From UBA2112 sp964545515 (GTDB lineage Bacteria > Patescibacteriota > Saccharimonadia > Saccharimonadales > Saccharimonadaceae), in contig CAZJFK010000002.1 in the NCBI GenBank assembly GCA_964545515.1, positions 15,210-79,209 of the forward strand: a stretch of DNA of 64,000 nucleotides. Direction: 5' to 3'. Positions 7,909 to 16,302 of the stretch are shown here, piece by piece. The notes below the pieces were generated by a model. It did no database searches. It saw only the letters and a list, made by a program, of their open reading frames with translations, and was not told where the DNA came from. Numbering within the stretch: the stretch's first letter is position 1; every line of letters starts with the position of its first letter. Made by a program: the position numbers and the translations under genes.

Positions 7909-8719
7909 TACTACTTGCGGCAGCAATGCGAATTTGTGTTTCCATTTCATTGGCACGAACGGCTGCTAGATTGGGTGAAATCCTAAATCCATTATGAAAA
8001 TCGCGGTCGTGTAGGCAAGACCAAACTATTTGATCAGGGTGTCGTGATTCAGCCCGTACTTTGTGGACTAAGTGCATGTTTGATTTGATGTCGAGTGGTA
8101 CTACTGAACCGTCGACATATACGATGATATCGGCCCCACCAAGGTCATCGTCGATTGTTGGTAAATCGTAATCATAGCCCAGCGCACCGACAATTTGTTC
8201 GGCGCCAAGCTCGTGACGCATACCGTTCATAACCCAGTAGAGTTCTTGCTCGAACTGTTCGGGATTTTCGTTTTTGTGTGAGCCTGCGTACATGCGTGAT
8301 AAAAAGGCTAGGGTTTCGTCAAATTTGAGACTACTATCGGTATCTATCATTTCTTTGAGGGCATGGTTGAATTTGGCAAGTTTGGTTAGGTGGGGTAGTT
8401 TGACTTCGTGGCTGACATGATGACCTCTAGATTTTTGCTCGCGTAATTTATTGAGCGCAACTTGGGCTTTGTAAAATTCATCAAGTTGACTAATTACCTG
8501 GAATCTAGTTGCTTCGGGCGATTTGTAGCCGCCGGGGCTAGTATATTTGTTGGCTAGGGCAAAAGCAGAGCGAGCCACGGCCCGATTGACCGTCTGATCG
8601 CGCTCCCGGTCGTTCATGGTTTCTAAATTGGCGCCTTGCATAACAGCATGAAATTCTGGTGTCGATTTGATCTGCTCGACATGGTTCTTTGGGTTTAGCT
8701 GTTTGTTGAAGTTCGTCAT
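7901..8719 (-). CDS. Putative PD-(D/E)XK nuclease-fold protein, lineage-specific family (paralogue A)
   Basis: 272 residues. Not a named family to me, but a second copy (314 residues, 55385-56329) shares RFNHALK..I, GM.HE...A.Q.V, DDL.G.D, and P.DIK in the same order. The C-terminal half reads as a PD-(D/E)XK core: helix Glu in NGMRHELGAEQIV, strand Asp in GGADIIVYVDG, then PLDIKSN giving D-x(12)-DxK, followed by a basic helix with RAESRHPDQIV. The N-terminal half is helical (Ala/Arg/Gln rich). Metal-dependent DNA or RNA cleavage is inferred from the motif only. No secretion signal is visible. The gene has a promoter on the minus strand with TTGACT at 8754-8759 and TAATGT at 8731-8736. It converges with and overlaps the phosphohexomutase-like gene by 8 bp. 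Confidence 0.6.
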   Translation of the reverse strand: MTNFNKQLNPKNHVEQIKSTPEFHAVMQGANLETMNDRERDQTVNRAVARSAFALANKYTSPGGYKSPEATRFQVISQLDEFYKAQVALNKLREQKSRGHHVSHEVKLPHLTKLAKFNHALKEMIDTDSSLKFDETLAFLSRMYAGSHKNENPEQFEQELYWVMNGMRHELGAEQIVGALGYDYDLPTIDDDLGGADIIVYVDGSVVPLDIKSNMHLVHKVRAESRHPDQIVWSCLHDRDFHNGFRISPNLAAVRANEMETQIRIAAASSTS

Positions 8720-8730
8720 AGACTATATAT

Positions 8731-8759
8731 ACATTAGCATTATAGTGATAAAAAGTCAA
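8731..8759 (-). promoter_or_regulatory. Promoter of the paralogue A nuclease-like gene
   Basis: On the minus strand TTGACT (8759-8754), a 17-bp spacer ending TGC, and TAATGT (8736-8731). The -35 element continues as TTGACTTTTTA, a form shared with promoters before 28543, 44118, 55299 and 56329. Confidence 0.6.
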
Positions 8760-8776
8760 TATAAGCATGAACATTA

Positions 8777-8804
8777 TTGACAAATATGCAAAAAAATGTA
8801 TAAT
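8777..8804 (+). promoter_or_regulatory. Consensus sigma70-type promoter giving a leaderless start at 8811
   Basis: TTGACA at 8777-8782 and TATAAT at 8799-8804 with a 16-bp spacer: both hexamers match the consensus exactly. The ATG at 8811 is 6 nt after the -10 box, where transcription should begin, and no Shine-Dalgarno sequence is present. Confidence 0.8.
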
Positions 8805-8810
8805 GTAAGT

Positions 8811-9272
8811 ATGGTACAGATGAACATAAACACACAACCAAAACAACAAGATCACGGTAGCCGCGGCTGGGACGATGGCCACTATAAGAGTGCTGACAAA
8901 GACGGTTACGATATGGGTATACGTATCCACGCCGAGCAGCGCGATGACGAGCGTTATGTAGGCACCGAAGTTCGCGAAGGCTTAGCTGATTTTTATCGCG
9001 GTGAATTGAGTCGAGTTGCGACTGATTCGTATGCTTTACTTGAAGCTGGTGAATCGGTTGATTTACTCCAGCCTGGCGAGACTGAAGCTCTACTTGAAGC
9101 TGGCGCAACTATTAATCTGCTCGAGTCTGGCGTAGAGTCTAGCCCTGATTCTAGCGAAGCTGATATGGACGAAGATGCTCAGCAGGATGTTCTAGCTGGC
9201 AAATTTGATAATCAAAAAATCGGTAAGTTTGTTATATCGAACTATACTGAGTCGACTGAACGCGCGGCCTAA
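8811..9272 (+). CDS. Unknown acidic protein with an 18-residue tandem repeat
   Basis: 153 residues from the ATG at 8811. I chose it because it lies 6 nt after a perfect -10 box; an ATG at 8796 would overlap that box and an ATG at 8820 is also possible. The N-terminal third is Asp/Gly/Arg rich (GSRGWDDGHYKS). Residues 75-110 are two tandem 18-residue units of the form ALLEAG..(V/I)(D/N)LL..G, encoded by two 54-bp units at 9033-9086 and 9087-9140. No signal peptide or membrane segment. It precedes the CIRCE-controlled groESL operon but has its own strong promoter. Function unknown. Confidence 0.68.
   Translation: MVQMNINTQPKQQDHGSRGWDDGHYKSADKDGYDMGIRIHAEQRDDERYVGTEVREGLADFYRGELSRVATDSYALLEAGESVDLLQPGETEALLEAGATINLLESGVESSPDSSEADMDEDAQQDVLAGKFDNQKIGKFVISNYTESTERAA
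9033..9140 (+). repeat. Two-unit 54-bp in-frame tandem repeat
   Basis: Units 9033-9086 and 9087-9140 encode ALLEAGESVDLLQPGETE and ALLEAGATINLLESGVES. The DNA copies differ at several third positions as well as coding sites, so the duplication is not recent. Confidence 0.7.
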
Positions 9273-9291
9273 TAGAGATATTTTAACGAAA

Positions 9292-9318
9292 TTAGCACTC
9301 TGCACTTGCAAGTGCTAA
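9292..9318 (+). promoter_or_regulatory. CIRCE operator (HrcA binding site) before groES-groEL
   Basis: TTAGCACTC (9292-9300), nine spacer bases, AAGTGCTAA (9310-9318). This matches the CIRCE inverted repeat with one mismatch in the right arm. It overlaps the promoter, so heat-shock control by an HrcA repressor encoded elsewhere is expected. Confidence 0.93.
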
Positions 9319-9334
9319 TTTTTGTATATATAAT
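9306..9334 (+). promoter_or_regulatory. groESL promoter
   Basis: TTGCAA at 9306-9311 lies inside the CIRCE element and TATAAT is at 9329-9334 with a 17-bp spacer. Repressor bound to CIRCE would cover the -35 box. A strong Shine-Dalgarno AAAGGAGGA at 9352-9360 precedes groES. Confidence 0.82.
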
Positions 9335-9365
9335 TGAAACGTATAAATAACAAAGGAGGAAATAG

Positions 9366-9629
9366 ATGAGTTCACCTATAAAACCTCTTGCCGACCGCGT
9401 TGTTGCTGTTCGTGAAGAGGCCAAAACCAAGACTGCTAGCGGCATATATTTACCAGACGCCGCCAAAGAAAAACCAGTGGTAGCCATAGTGCGGGCCATC
9501 GGTCCTGATGTGAAATCACTCAAAGTAGGCGACAAAATTGTCTACAAGGAATATTCGGTGACCGAGCTGAGAGTTGATACTACTGATTATTTACTAGTAA
9601 AAGAAGATGACGTCCTAGCGACGGTTTAG
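9366..9629 (+). CDS. groS: Co-chaperonin GroES (Cpn10)
   Basis: 87 residues, slightly shorter than the usual 94-97. It begins IKPLADRVVAVREEA as typical GroES, has the mobile-loop region KTASGIYLPDAAKEKP that docks on GroEL, and ends with YLLVKEDDVLATV. It caps GroEL during ATP-driven protein folding in the cytoplasm. It is followed after 10 bp by groEL and controlled by CIRCE at 9292-9318. The ribosome binding site AAAGGAGGA is one of the few strong ones in the window. Confidence 0.96.
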   Translation: MSSPIKPLADRVVAVREEAKTKTASGIYLPDAAKEKPVVAIVRAIGPDVKSLKVGDKIVYKEYSVTELRVDTTDYLLVKEDDVLATV

Positions 9630-9639
9630 GAGAAATATC

Positions 9640-11289
9640 GTGGCAAAGAAAGTTTTTTATGATGATGACGCTCGTACTAGGGTGCTTGGCGGTGCCAAGG
9701 CTCTATACGATGCGGTTAAGGTAACTTATGGTCCCAAAGGTCGCAATGTGGTGATTGCCAAAGGTTATGGCGGTCCGACCGTGACGCACGATGGCGTGAC
9801 TGTAGCCGAGGCCGTTGAGCTACCCGAGGTAGACGACGAGACCCTAGGTTATAAAGTGGGCGCCGAGCTTATTAAGCAGGCTGCGAGCAAGCTTAATAAG
9901 GTAGCTGGTGACGGTACTACGACCGTAACGGTACTAACATATAACATACTCAAAGAAGCTAATCGTTTGATTGCTGCCGGGCATAACCCTATGGAACTAC
10001 GAAAAGGTATCGAAGCCGCTGGCGCCGAAGTGGTGGCCGAGCTAGATAAACTAGCCGAGAGTATCGAGGGCAAAAGTGATAGAGTGGCCGAAGTTGCGAC
10101 CATCAGCGCTGGTGATAGCCAAATCGGCAAGCTGATTGCTGGTGTTATCGAAAAAGTTGGCAAAGACGGCGTAGTGACTGTCGAGGCCGGGCAGGGCTTG
10201 GAACTCGAGGCCGAGGTTGTCGAGGGATTCAGTCTGGACAAAGGCTGGTCTTCGCCATTTTTCGTGACGGATGCTAGTCGCCAAGAGGCCGTCTATGAGC
10301 GCCCAGCTATCGTGATTACCGACAAAAAAATCAGTAGCGTCCAGGAATTCCTACCATTAATCGAAAAGCTAGCAGCTGCTGGCAAAAAAGACGTTGTGCT
10401 TATCGCTGATGAAGTAGAGGGTGAGGCGCTAAGCGTATTAATCCTGAACAAATTAAAGGGAGTCCTGAACACAGTGGCTGTCAAAGCTCCATCGTTTGGT
10501 GATCGTCGCAAAGAGATTCTAGAAGATATCGCCGTGCTCACAGGCGCCAAGGTTATATCTGACGAATTGGGACTGACTTTTGAAAATGTCGAACTCGACG
10601 CCGTAGGTAGTGCACGCAAAGTTATCGTCGGCAAAGATGAGACGACAATTATCGAGGGTGCCGGTAAGCAAGCGGCTGTGAATAATAGAATTACTCAGAT
10701 CGCTGCTCAGGCAGATAATTCTAGTAGTGCGTATGACAAAGAACAGTACGAAAAGCGTGCCGCCGCACTTAGTGGCAAGGTGGCGGTCATCAAGGTCGGT
10801 GGTGCTACCGAGACCGAAATCGATGAAAAGAAATTCCGCGTCGATGACGCTGTCGCTGCGACCAAGGCGGCGCTTGCCGAGGGTATCGTAGCTGGTGGCG
10901 GCGTAACGCTAGTCAATCTAGCTGCCAAAATCAAAGCCGACGGCTCTGATAGCGTGAGCGCTGGACGACAGATTTTAAAGAGTGCTCTGCGTGTACCACT
11001 GACACTTATTACCGCTAATGCTGGTCTAAATAGCGAGGCCCTGTTGGCTCAGGTAGAAGCTGCCAAAATTGGTATGGGCGTCGATGTAAATAATCCTGGC
11101 AGCGAGCTGGTGGATGTCAAAAAAGCTGGCGTGATTGACCCAGTCAAGGTCACCAAAGAAGCCGTCCAAAATGCCGTGTCGATTGCTAGCACGGCTGCGA
11201 CTATGGGTGCACTAGTGGTAGAGATTCCTGAAAAAGAAGCACCTGCACCAATGGGTGGTGGTATGCCTGGCGGCATGGGCATGATGTAG
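9640..11289 (+). CDS. groL: Chaperonin GroEL (Cpn60)
   Basis: 549 residues, full length. Starts at a GTG (9640) preceded by AGGAGAAATATC. Hallmarks: VTYGPKGRNVVIAKGYGGPTVTHDGVTVAE, the GDGTTT nucleotide-binding motif near residues 86-91, KKISSVQEFLPL in the apical domain, DDAVAATKAALAEGIVAGGG, and a C-terminal GGGMPGGMGMM tail. Residues that bind ATP and Mg (D in GDGTTT) are present. It forms double heptameric rings with GroES. Transcribed with groES from the CIRCE promoter; a bidirectional terminator follows at 11311-11338. Confidence 0.97.
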   Translation: MAKKVFYDDDARTRVLGGAKALYDAVKVTYGPKGRNVVIAKGYGGPTVTHDGVTVAEAVELPEVDDETLGYKVGAELIKQAASKLNKVAGDGTTTVTVLTYNILKEANRLIAAGHNPMELRKGIEAAGAEVVAELDKLAESIEGKSDRVAEVATISAGDSQIGKLIAGVIEKVGKDGVVTVEAGQGLELEAEVVEGFSLDKGWSSPFFVTDASRQEAVYERPAIVITDKKISSVQEFLPLIEKLAAAGKKDVVLIADEVEGEALSVLILNKLKGVLNTVAVKAPSFGDRRKEILEDIAVLTGAKVISDELGLTFENVELDAVGSARKVIVGKDETTIIEGAGKQAAVNNRITQIAAQADNSSSAYDKEQYEKRAAALSGKVAVIKVGGATETEIDEKKFRVDDAVAATKAALAEGIVAGGGVTLVNLAAKIKADGSDSVSAGRQILKSALRVPLTLITANAGLNSEALLAQVEAAKIGMGVDVNNPGSELVDVKKAGVIDPVKVTKEAVQNAVSIASTAATMGALVVEIPEKEAPAPMGGGMPGGMGMM

Positions 11290-11310
11290 GTCTCTATCCT
11301 ATAGTCTAAT

Positions 11311-11338
11311 AAAAGTCCGCGTAGTAGCGGGCTTTTAT
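11311..11338. terminator. Bidirectional terminator between groEL and the TrmB-like gene
   Basis: AAAAGTCCGC, a short loop, GCGGGCTTTTATTT; the stem is flanked by A-run and T-run so it can stop both converging transcripts. It overlaps the last codons of the minus-strand gene by four bases. Confidence 0.8.
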
Positions 11339-12111
11339 TTTAGTATGTCGCGGCTTGCGTGCCACAGAGCGTCGAACATAATTCGCATGGTCGAGGATAG
11401 ACTAGCCGATTTAATTAGTACGGCTTCAGTCGATTTGAGTGATGATATATAGGCTATTTGATCGTCAAATATTATAATCAGTGAATCGAATTGATCGTGG
11501 TATTTTGGCGGCAGATACCTGGGATTACGATCTAGGATATCGCGTAGTGTCAGGTGGTTTGAACCACGCTTGGTATGAGGTGATTCCCATAGAGTTTGAG
11601 ACTTTATACGCCTAGCTTTACGCTTAGCCATGAAATATTTGGCGTAGGCTTTGTCGTATTCAGATAGGAAATTGCGTTTGGGAGCGATTATTTGCCACTG
11701 GCGACTGGTGCAATCCAGAGCAGCATCGATAACCTTCTTCACACCGTCGACAGTATCAAAATGTTCGACGCTGAAACCAGCCGTGTCTAGCTCGGTGGGG
11801 GCTGGGAATATGTCCCGTAACTGCTCTAATTGAATCTGCTGCTGCTCTAATTTGTGCGATTGATTGGTGAGGTAGAGCGATAAATGATCGGCGCCAAGCA
11901 TGGTGTGAATTTGCTTGCCATCCTGGCTACTAGCGGCTGCCAGACCTTTGTCGCGCAGGGTAGCCAGGGCGTGGTAGGCGGTACTGGGTTTGATGTTTGT
12001 GCCGGATATCAGGGCGTCAAAACTAAGTGGTTTTTTGAGACCTTTTATATATAGCTTCGATTCGGTGTCGGTTAGGCCGATTGATACTAGGTATGATGAT
12101 AAATCTTTCAT
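11335..12111 (-). CDS. TrmB-like transcriptional regulator
   Basis: 258 residues. Residues 1-75 form a winged helix-turn-helix of the TrmB type: LVSIGLTDTESKLYIKGL, then SGTNIKPSTAYHALATLRDKGLA as the recognition region. A Gln-rich coiled coil (SHKLEQQQIQLEQLRDIF, about 90-107) follows, then a C-terminal domain of about 140 residues of the kind that binds a ligand in this family. TrmB proteins often sense sugars; here the ligand is unknown. It is divergent from the CoaB fusion gene, with a 130-bp AT-rich gap that holds a tandem 12-bp repeat (12160-12184), a possible operator. No clear promoter box was picked for it. Confidence 0.78.
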   Translation of the reverse strand: MKDLSSYLVSIGLTDTESKLYIKGLKKPLSFDALISGTNIKPSTAYHALATLRDKGLAAASSQDGKQIHTMLGADHLSLYLTNQSHKLEQQQIQLEQLRDIFPAPTELDTAGFSVEHFDTVDGVKKVIDAALDCTSRQWQIIAPKRNFLSEYDKAYAKYFMAKRKARRIKSQTLWESPHTKRGSNHLTLRDILDRNPRYLPPKYHDQFDSLIIIFDDQIAYISSLKSTEAVLIKSASLSSTMRIMFDALWHASRDILK

Positions 12112-12159
12112 TACAATTCTAACTTATAAAATATAATTTAAATTAACAGATGTAAAATA

Positions 12160-12184
12160 TATTTATAATATGTATTTATAATAT
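12160..12184. repeat. Tandem 12-bp direct repeat in divergent intergenic region, possible operator
   Basis: TATTTATAATAT at 12160-12171 is repeated exactly at 12173-12184 with one base between. It lies between the TrmB-like regulator and the CoaB fusion gene. In so AT-rich a stretch chance similarity is possible. Confidence 0.45.
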
Positions 12185-12241
12185 CATATTGCAATTAAAT
12201 TCGTAGCGTATATGCTGATACTGAATAACGAAAGGATGCAT

Positions 12242-13774
12242 ATGGAAAAATTACGAGCAATAGTAACAGAAGGTGGAACCGCAGAATATATTGATGACGT
12301 ACGGGCAATTACTAATATTTCGGGCGGACGATTTGGCCACGCTTTGGCGGCTGAATTAGCACAGGGTGGGGCTAGTGTGACCGAGATATGTCATCGGGCC
12401 GTACTGGACAGGGTGGATGGCGAGACGCTGGGTGTTGATTACGAACATTTTACAGATACCAAGAGCCTACGCGAGCTTATGTTGGATCGTACACCGAGGC
12501 CGGATATTATATTACATAGTGCGGCCGTGTCCGATTATCGTCCAGTTGAACGCGTGCATGGCAAAATATCATCGGACAATGATGATATGACGATCAAGCT
12601 TGAACGTACGCCCAAAATCATCGGTGAGCTACGGGAAAATTACGGACCCCAGGCTTTTATAGCTGGTTTTAAATTACTATCTGGTGTCAGTGAAGTCGAG
12701 CTTATTTCGGCCGCGATGAAGCAACTCAAAGATAACCGCTTAAATATGGTAGTAGCCAATGATTTGTATAATTTACATGACGGTCAGCACCCGGTGATAG
12801 CGGTCACGGCCGAGGGTGGGGCGGTACCGTTTGAGGGCAAGCGCGAAGATGTGGCGCGTGACCTAGCGAAATTTATTTTACAGCGCGTTAATGTGCGGTG
12901 GTTTAGGAGCGAGAGCGTTAGCCCTATTAAAACAGATGTCGATAGGCGACAGTTTGAGCAAGTAGTTGCTTTGGCTCACAAAATGAATCTTTTGACCGAT
13001 GAATCGGGCAATGTGTCGGTTAATAGGGGCGATGGCAAGCTACAAGTTAGTCCGCGTGGAGTGAACAAAAAGTATCTAGATGTATATGACGCAATATCAT
13101 CACGTGTAGATGAATCTGGCTTGGTCGAGTATGAGGGCCGGGTGAAGCCCTCTATTGATACTGGTGTGAGTGGCCTGCTGTATAACAGATATCCTGAGCT
13201 GGAATCGATTATACATTTTCATGATGGTTGGGGTCGGATGGACGTTAAGACGGAGTTTCCATATCCGTGTGGGGTATTCGAGGAGGCTGACGAGATTACA
13301 CGCAGCCTAGATGAATCTAATAGTACCGATGTGTCGGTAGAGCTTGTTCACCACGGGTTTTTGCTGGGTCTCAAAAATGGTGATTTGCAGCGCCTAGACC
13401 ACGAGTGGCGAGATGTATTGGATAAATATATGGCACACCTTCAAGAGGTTGGTCAGTACCCGGGATTTTTGTTTATACGTGGTACCAAGTATACTCAACC
13501 AATATTTGATGGTCTGTCCGTAGTGGGAGTTGTCTGCAATTTGCCAACAATAGGGGCTTCGGTGTTTCTAGACGAAAGAGCGCGTGGTCGTGGGCTAGGT
13601 AACACTGTAATTAATCAGATTATCCGGCGGCAGCTACCGGTAACTACGGTCAATGATTGCAAGGTACGAGATTATTACAAGAGCTATGGCTTTGCCGAAG
13701 AACATGATGCCAAGATGGATAGATATGTACTAATTCCGCCCAAAAACGCGCTAATACGTGAATTTGGTGAGTAA
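12242..13774 (+). CDS. Fusion: CoaB-type phosphopantothenoylcysteine synthetase + class II aldolase/adducin + GNAT-like domain
   Basis: 510 residues from the ATG at 12242, which has AAAGGA at 12231-12236; two upstream in-frame ATGs lack a site. Residues 1-215 match the CoaB (DFP) domain: IVTEGGTAEYIDDVRAITN, SGGRFGHALA, SAAVSDYRP, a conserved Lys in GKISS, and MVVANDL. Residues about 228-410 are a class II aldolase/adducin domain: GNVSVN, VSPRG, zinc ligands in IIHFHDGW and VHHGFLLGL. The last 80 residues resemble a GNAT (GASVFLDERARGRGLGNTVI, YYKSYGF). CoaB joins CTP-activated phosphopantothenate to cysteine in CoA synthesis. The usual CoaC flavoprotein part is missing, and the aldolase-like part might act instead of it; that is speculation. 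Divergent from a TrmB-like gene. Confidence 0.8.
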   Translation: MEKLRAIVTEGGTAEYIDDVRAITNISGGRFGHALAAELAQGGASVTEICHRAVLDRVDGETLGVDYEHFTDTKSLRELMLDRTPRPDIILHSAAVSDYRPVERVHGKISSDNDDMTIKLERTPKIIGELRENYGPQAFIAGFKLLSGVSEVELISAAMKQLKDNRLNMVVANDLYNLHDGQHPVIAVTAEGGAVPFEGKREDVARDLAKFILQRVNVRWFRSESVSPIKTDVDRRQFEQVVALAHKMNLLTDESGNVSVNRGDGKLQVSPRGVNKKYLDVYDAISSRVDESGLVEYEGRVKPSIDTGVSGLLYNRYPELESIIHFHDGWGRMDVKTEFPYPCGVFEEADEITRSLDESNSTDVSVELVHHGFLLGLKNGDLQRLDHEWRDVLDKYMAHLQEVGQYPGFLFIRGTKYTQPIFDGLSVVGVVCNLPTIGASVFLDERARGRGLGNTVINQIIRRQLPVTTVNDCKVRDYYKSYGFAEEHDAKMDRYVLIPPKNALIREFGE

Positions 13775-13784
13775 TAAATTATAT

Positions 13785-13825
13785 ATAACGCTTGTGTTGA
13801 CAGATGATGGCACAAGCGTTATTGT
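13785..13825 (+). terminator. Terminator hairpin with a nested promoter
   Basis: ATAACGCTTGTG (13785-13796) pairs with CACAAGCGTTAT (13811-13822) and is followed by TGTTT. The loop starts with TTGACA (13797-13802), and TATTGT (13820-13825) lies 17 bp downstream, so the same bases could form the promoter of the next gene at 13862. Confidence 0.65.
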
Positions 13826-13861
13826 TTAAATAGATACTTATCAATACATAAAAGGACTATT

Positions 13862-14251
13862 ATGCCCCCAGTAGACAATAATCAACCAGTGCAATCTGAA
13901 AATTCACAGCCCGCTACCCCTGTGGTGGAGCCAAAGCAGAGTTTTTGGTCAAAGTTGTTTGGCAAAAAAAAGGATACACCAACTCCTTTGCAGCCTCGTG
14001 AATCATTAACTCCTCCTCCTCAGCTTGATGATGCAGCTGATGATCTTTCGGCTCCTGCCGAGACTACTGGTGTTGATTTTAGTGCAAGTGCACCTACTGA
14101 CGCAGCTCCGAGTGATAATTTAGGTGGTGGTGAAGTAGAATCTCCAGCGGCTGGCGATGTGCCTGCTGATCCTACACTGGGCGGTGACACAGCAGTTTCG
14201 GGCGAGGCAGGCGATTCTGACGATTCGTCAAATCCTCCACAGGCTCTTTAG
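13862..14251 (+). CDS. Unknown low-complexity acidic, Pro/Ala-rich protein
   Basis: 129 residues, no recognised domain. A short basic segment FWSKLFGKKKDTPT at about 28-41 sits inside an otherwise Pro, Asp, Ala, Gly and Ser rich sequence, so most of the chain is probably disordered. AAAGGAC precedes the ATG by a suitable distance. Similar composition is seen in the minus-strand gene 17634-18353 and in the C-terminal half of 47708-49615. It is the first of a run of apparent cell-surface or scaffold genes (13862-17580). No signal peptide is evident, so location is unclear. Confidence 0.6.
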   Translation: MPPVDNNQPVQSENSQPATPVVEPKQSFWSKLFGKKKDTPTPLQPRESLTPPPQLDDAADDLSAPAETTGVDFSASAPTDAAPSDNLGGGEVESPAAGDVPADPTLGGDTAVSGEAGDSDDSSNPPQAL

Positions 14252-14310
14252 ATTTACAATCTGATAGTAGTTATGCTATCTTAAATAAAATATATAAACA
14301 GAGAAAAAAT

Positions 14311-16283
14311 ATGGGCGAAGGAACTCCAAAAAGCACAGCAGACACCGTACCCGAGGGCAAGAGGGTTGAGATTTATGATCCAAGCAGGATGTTTTCGGAT
14401 CATGTGCCAAAACATTATAAGGTTGAGGTAAAAACCCCCGAGGAAGAACCGGAATCTAAACCGGAGACGCAACCTGATAAGGAACCGGGTGTTATTGATG
14501 AGTTTGCTGATTTTCTGTCTGCTGATGAGTCTGCTAGGCTGGAGGGCAAAGAACGCGAGGAAGTTCTACGCTATATAGTTGAGAATTCGGTTGGTAAACG
14601 CGCCGCCGACAAAGCACCCCAAGATTTCTGGGATCGCTTGTCCGCCAAGAACAAAGACGCCGCCAATATTATGCGTGTATTAAAGCGCATGAAAACTGGC
14701 AACATGGCCGTCCAGATTGAGGCTAGTGACGAGCTAACTGAGCGTGTTATCAAGATATTTAATGGTGGTAAAAACATCGAGCAAGCAGGCACAAATCCTG
14801 CTGATACCGAGGATGGTGACGATGCCAACGACGAGGGCGAAGACGCGCTAGACGAAGACGATGTAGATGATGAAGGCGAAGGTGCATTCCATGATGCACA
14901 TATACGCAACATAAACGGTACATATATACGTTTACCTAATTTTATTGCAAATCGCCGTGAGAAAAATCGCTTGAAACGCGAGGCCAAGCGAGATAAACGA
15001 CTTAAAGAATTACTAGATGACGGATATAGTACACAAGAAGCCAATGAAAGGCTAGACAAATCCGATAGACGACGGTTTTATATAAAGGTTGGTTTTGGGT
15101 CTGCTGCTTTAGTTGGTGCTGCCCTTGCTGCGAAATATGGGTTTTCGCTACACTCAGGCGGTGGGCATGACGCTCAAGATCTATTGAGGCCACCAGGGGG
15201 CGACGGTGGTGGTGCTGGTCATNNNNNNNNNNTTATGCCAACATGTTTAATTCTCCAGATACATCCAAGATGGTTAACGCACTTCATCATGCAAATGACA
15301 TTAGTCCGGGTCTTGCTGGTTTAGAAGCCCTGAACAAGGCTGATGCTTTGAACCAAATGAAAGAAATGTTCCATGGCAACCCAAATATTACGGCTATGTA
15401 TGCTTCGCAGCTCAACATACCTGGTGCGCCCAAGATGCCAGATATTAGTCTTTTGCAGAGCAGTGATCCGTCGGTAATTGAATATAATCAGAAGATAAAT
15501 GAGTATGGTGAATTACTAAAGGGCAATCCTGAACTGCGTAATGATATTACTCAGCAAATGCTAGATAAATTAGATGGTGGAAGTCTGGGTAACAAAATTA
15601 CATTGCAGCCTGGCTATTTATCTACTGGTAGCAATAATTCACTTAGTCAGTATATTTATGGCACAAGGCCAAGCATTGATGGACAAACTAACCAAGTATT
15701 TGTGGATCCGGAGGTCTGGTATAACGATGCCGATGCCGTTGAGTGGCACCTTAGTGACGGTACGACAATACTTGTTGAGCCGCATTGTGGGCAGATTGCC
15801 TATCAACCTCCTGTGCATGTAAGTGCTCCGGCAGCTGTTTATCAGCCAACACCTTCGCATAATAGTCCGCTTCCAACTCCGGATAGCCCGCCGCCATCCC
15901 ATAGTACCCCTCCTGGGACTCCTGACATCCCTGGAACGCCGGATACTCCTGATACGCCCGGTACACCTGACAATCCAGATAATCCAAATCCACCAGCAGA
16001 TGCACCAAAAACGGATGATTTCGAACTTCCCGACGGGTTTGTACCTCGACCGGCTCACACCGAGCCAGCTGGGCCACCGATTGACGTTCAGCAAACTGCG
16101 CCTGCACCTGCGCCAGCACCAAACCGAGTGGACCTACCGCCACCACCAACTGATTCATCGAGCAATGCGCCAGGTAGTGCATCTGGTATTCAGTTGGATA
16201 CACCTGCACCAGATGTCCAGCCAACTGGTCCAGTTGGTAATGCCGGCAATTCTGGCGTAACAAACGGTGACCCATTAGCATAG
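14311..16283 (+). CDS. Single-pass membrane protein with extracytoplasmic domain and Pro-rich stalk, interrupted by an assembly gap
   Basis: The frame from 14311 runs to the N run at 15223-15232; after it the frame containing the ATG at 15243 runs to 16283. The first part ends in a Gly-rich stretch just after a membrane segment, and the second begins YANMFNSP, so one gene with an unresolved gap is the simplest reading. N-part: acidic cytoplasmic region, basic helix (RREKNRLKREAKRDKRLKEL), membrane segment at about 253-275. C-part: domain with VEWHLSDGTTILVEPHCGQIAY, then about 130 residues dominated by Pro, Thr, Asp, a probable stalk. The gap length is unlikely to be exactly ten, since the frames do not match across it. 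Function unknown. Confidence 0.65.
15223..15232. other. Assembly gap (10 N) inside a coding sequence
   Basis: Ten ambiguous bases separate two halves of one gene in Gly-rich, low-complexity sequence, where assemblers often break. The true length is unknown; the frame shifts by two across the stated length. Confidence 0.95.
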
Positions 16284-16302
16284 AAAGGAATGGAAAATAA
16301 AA

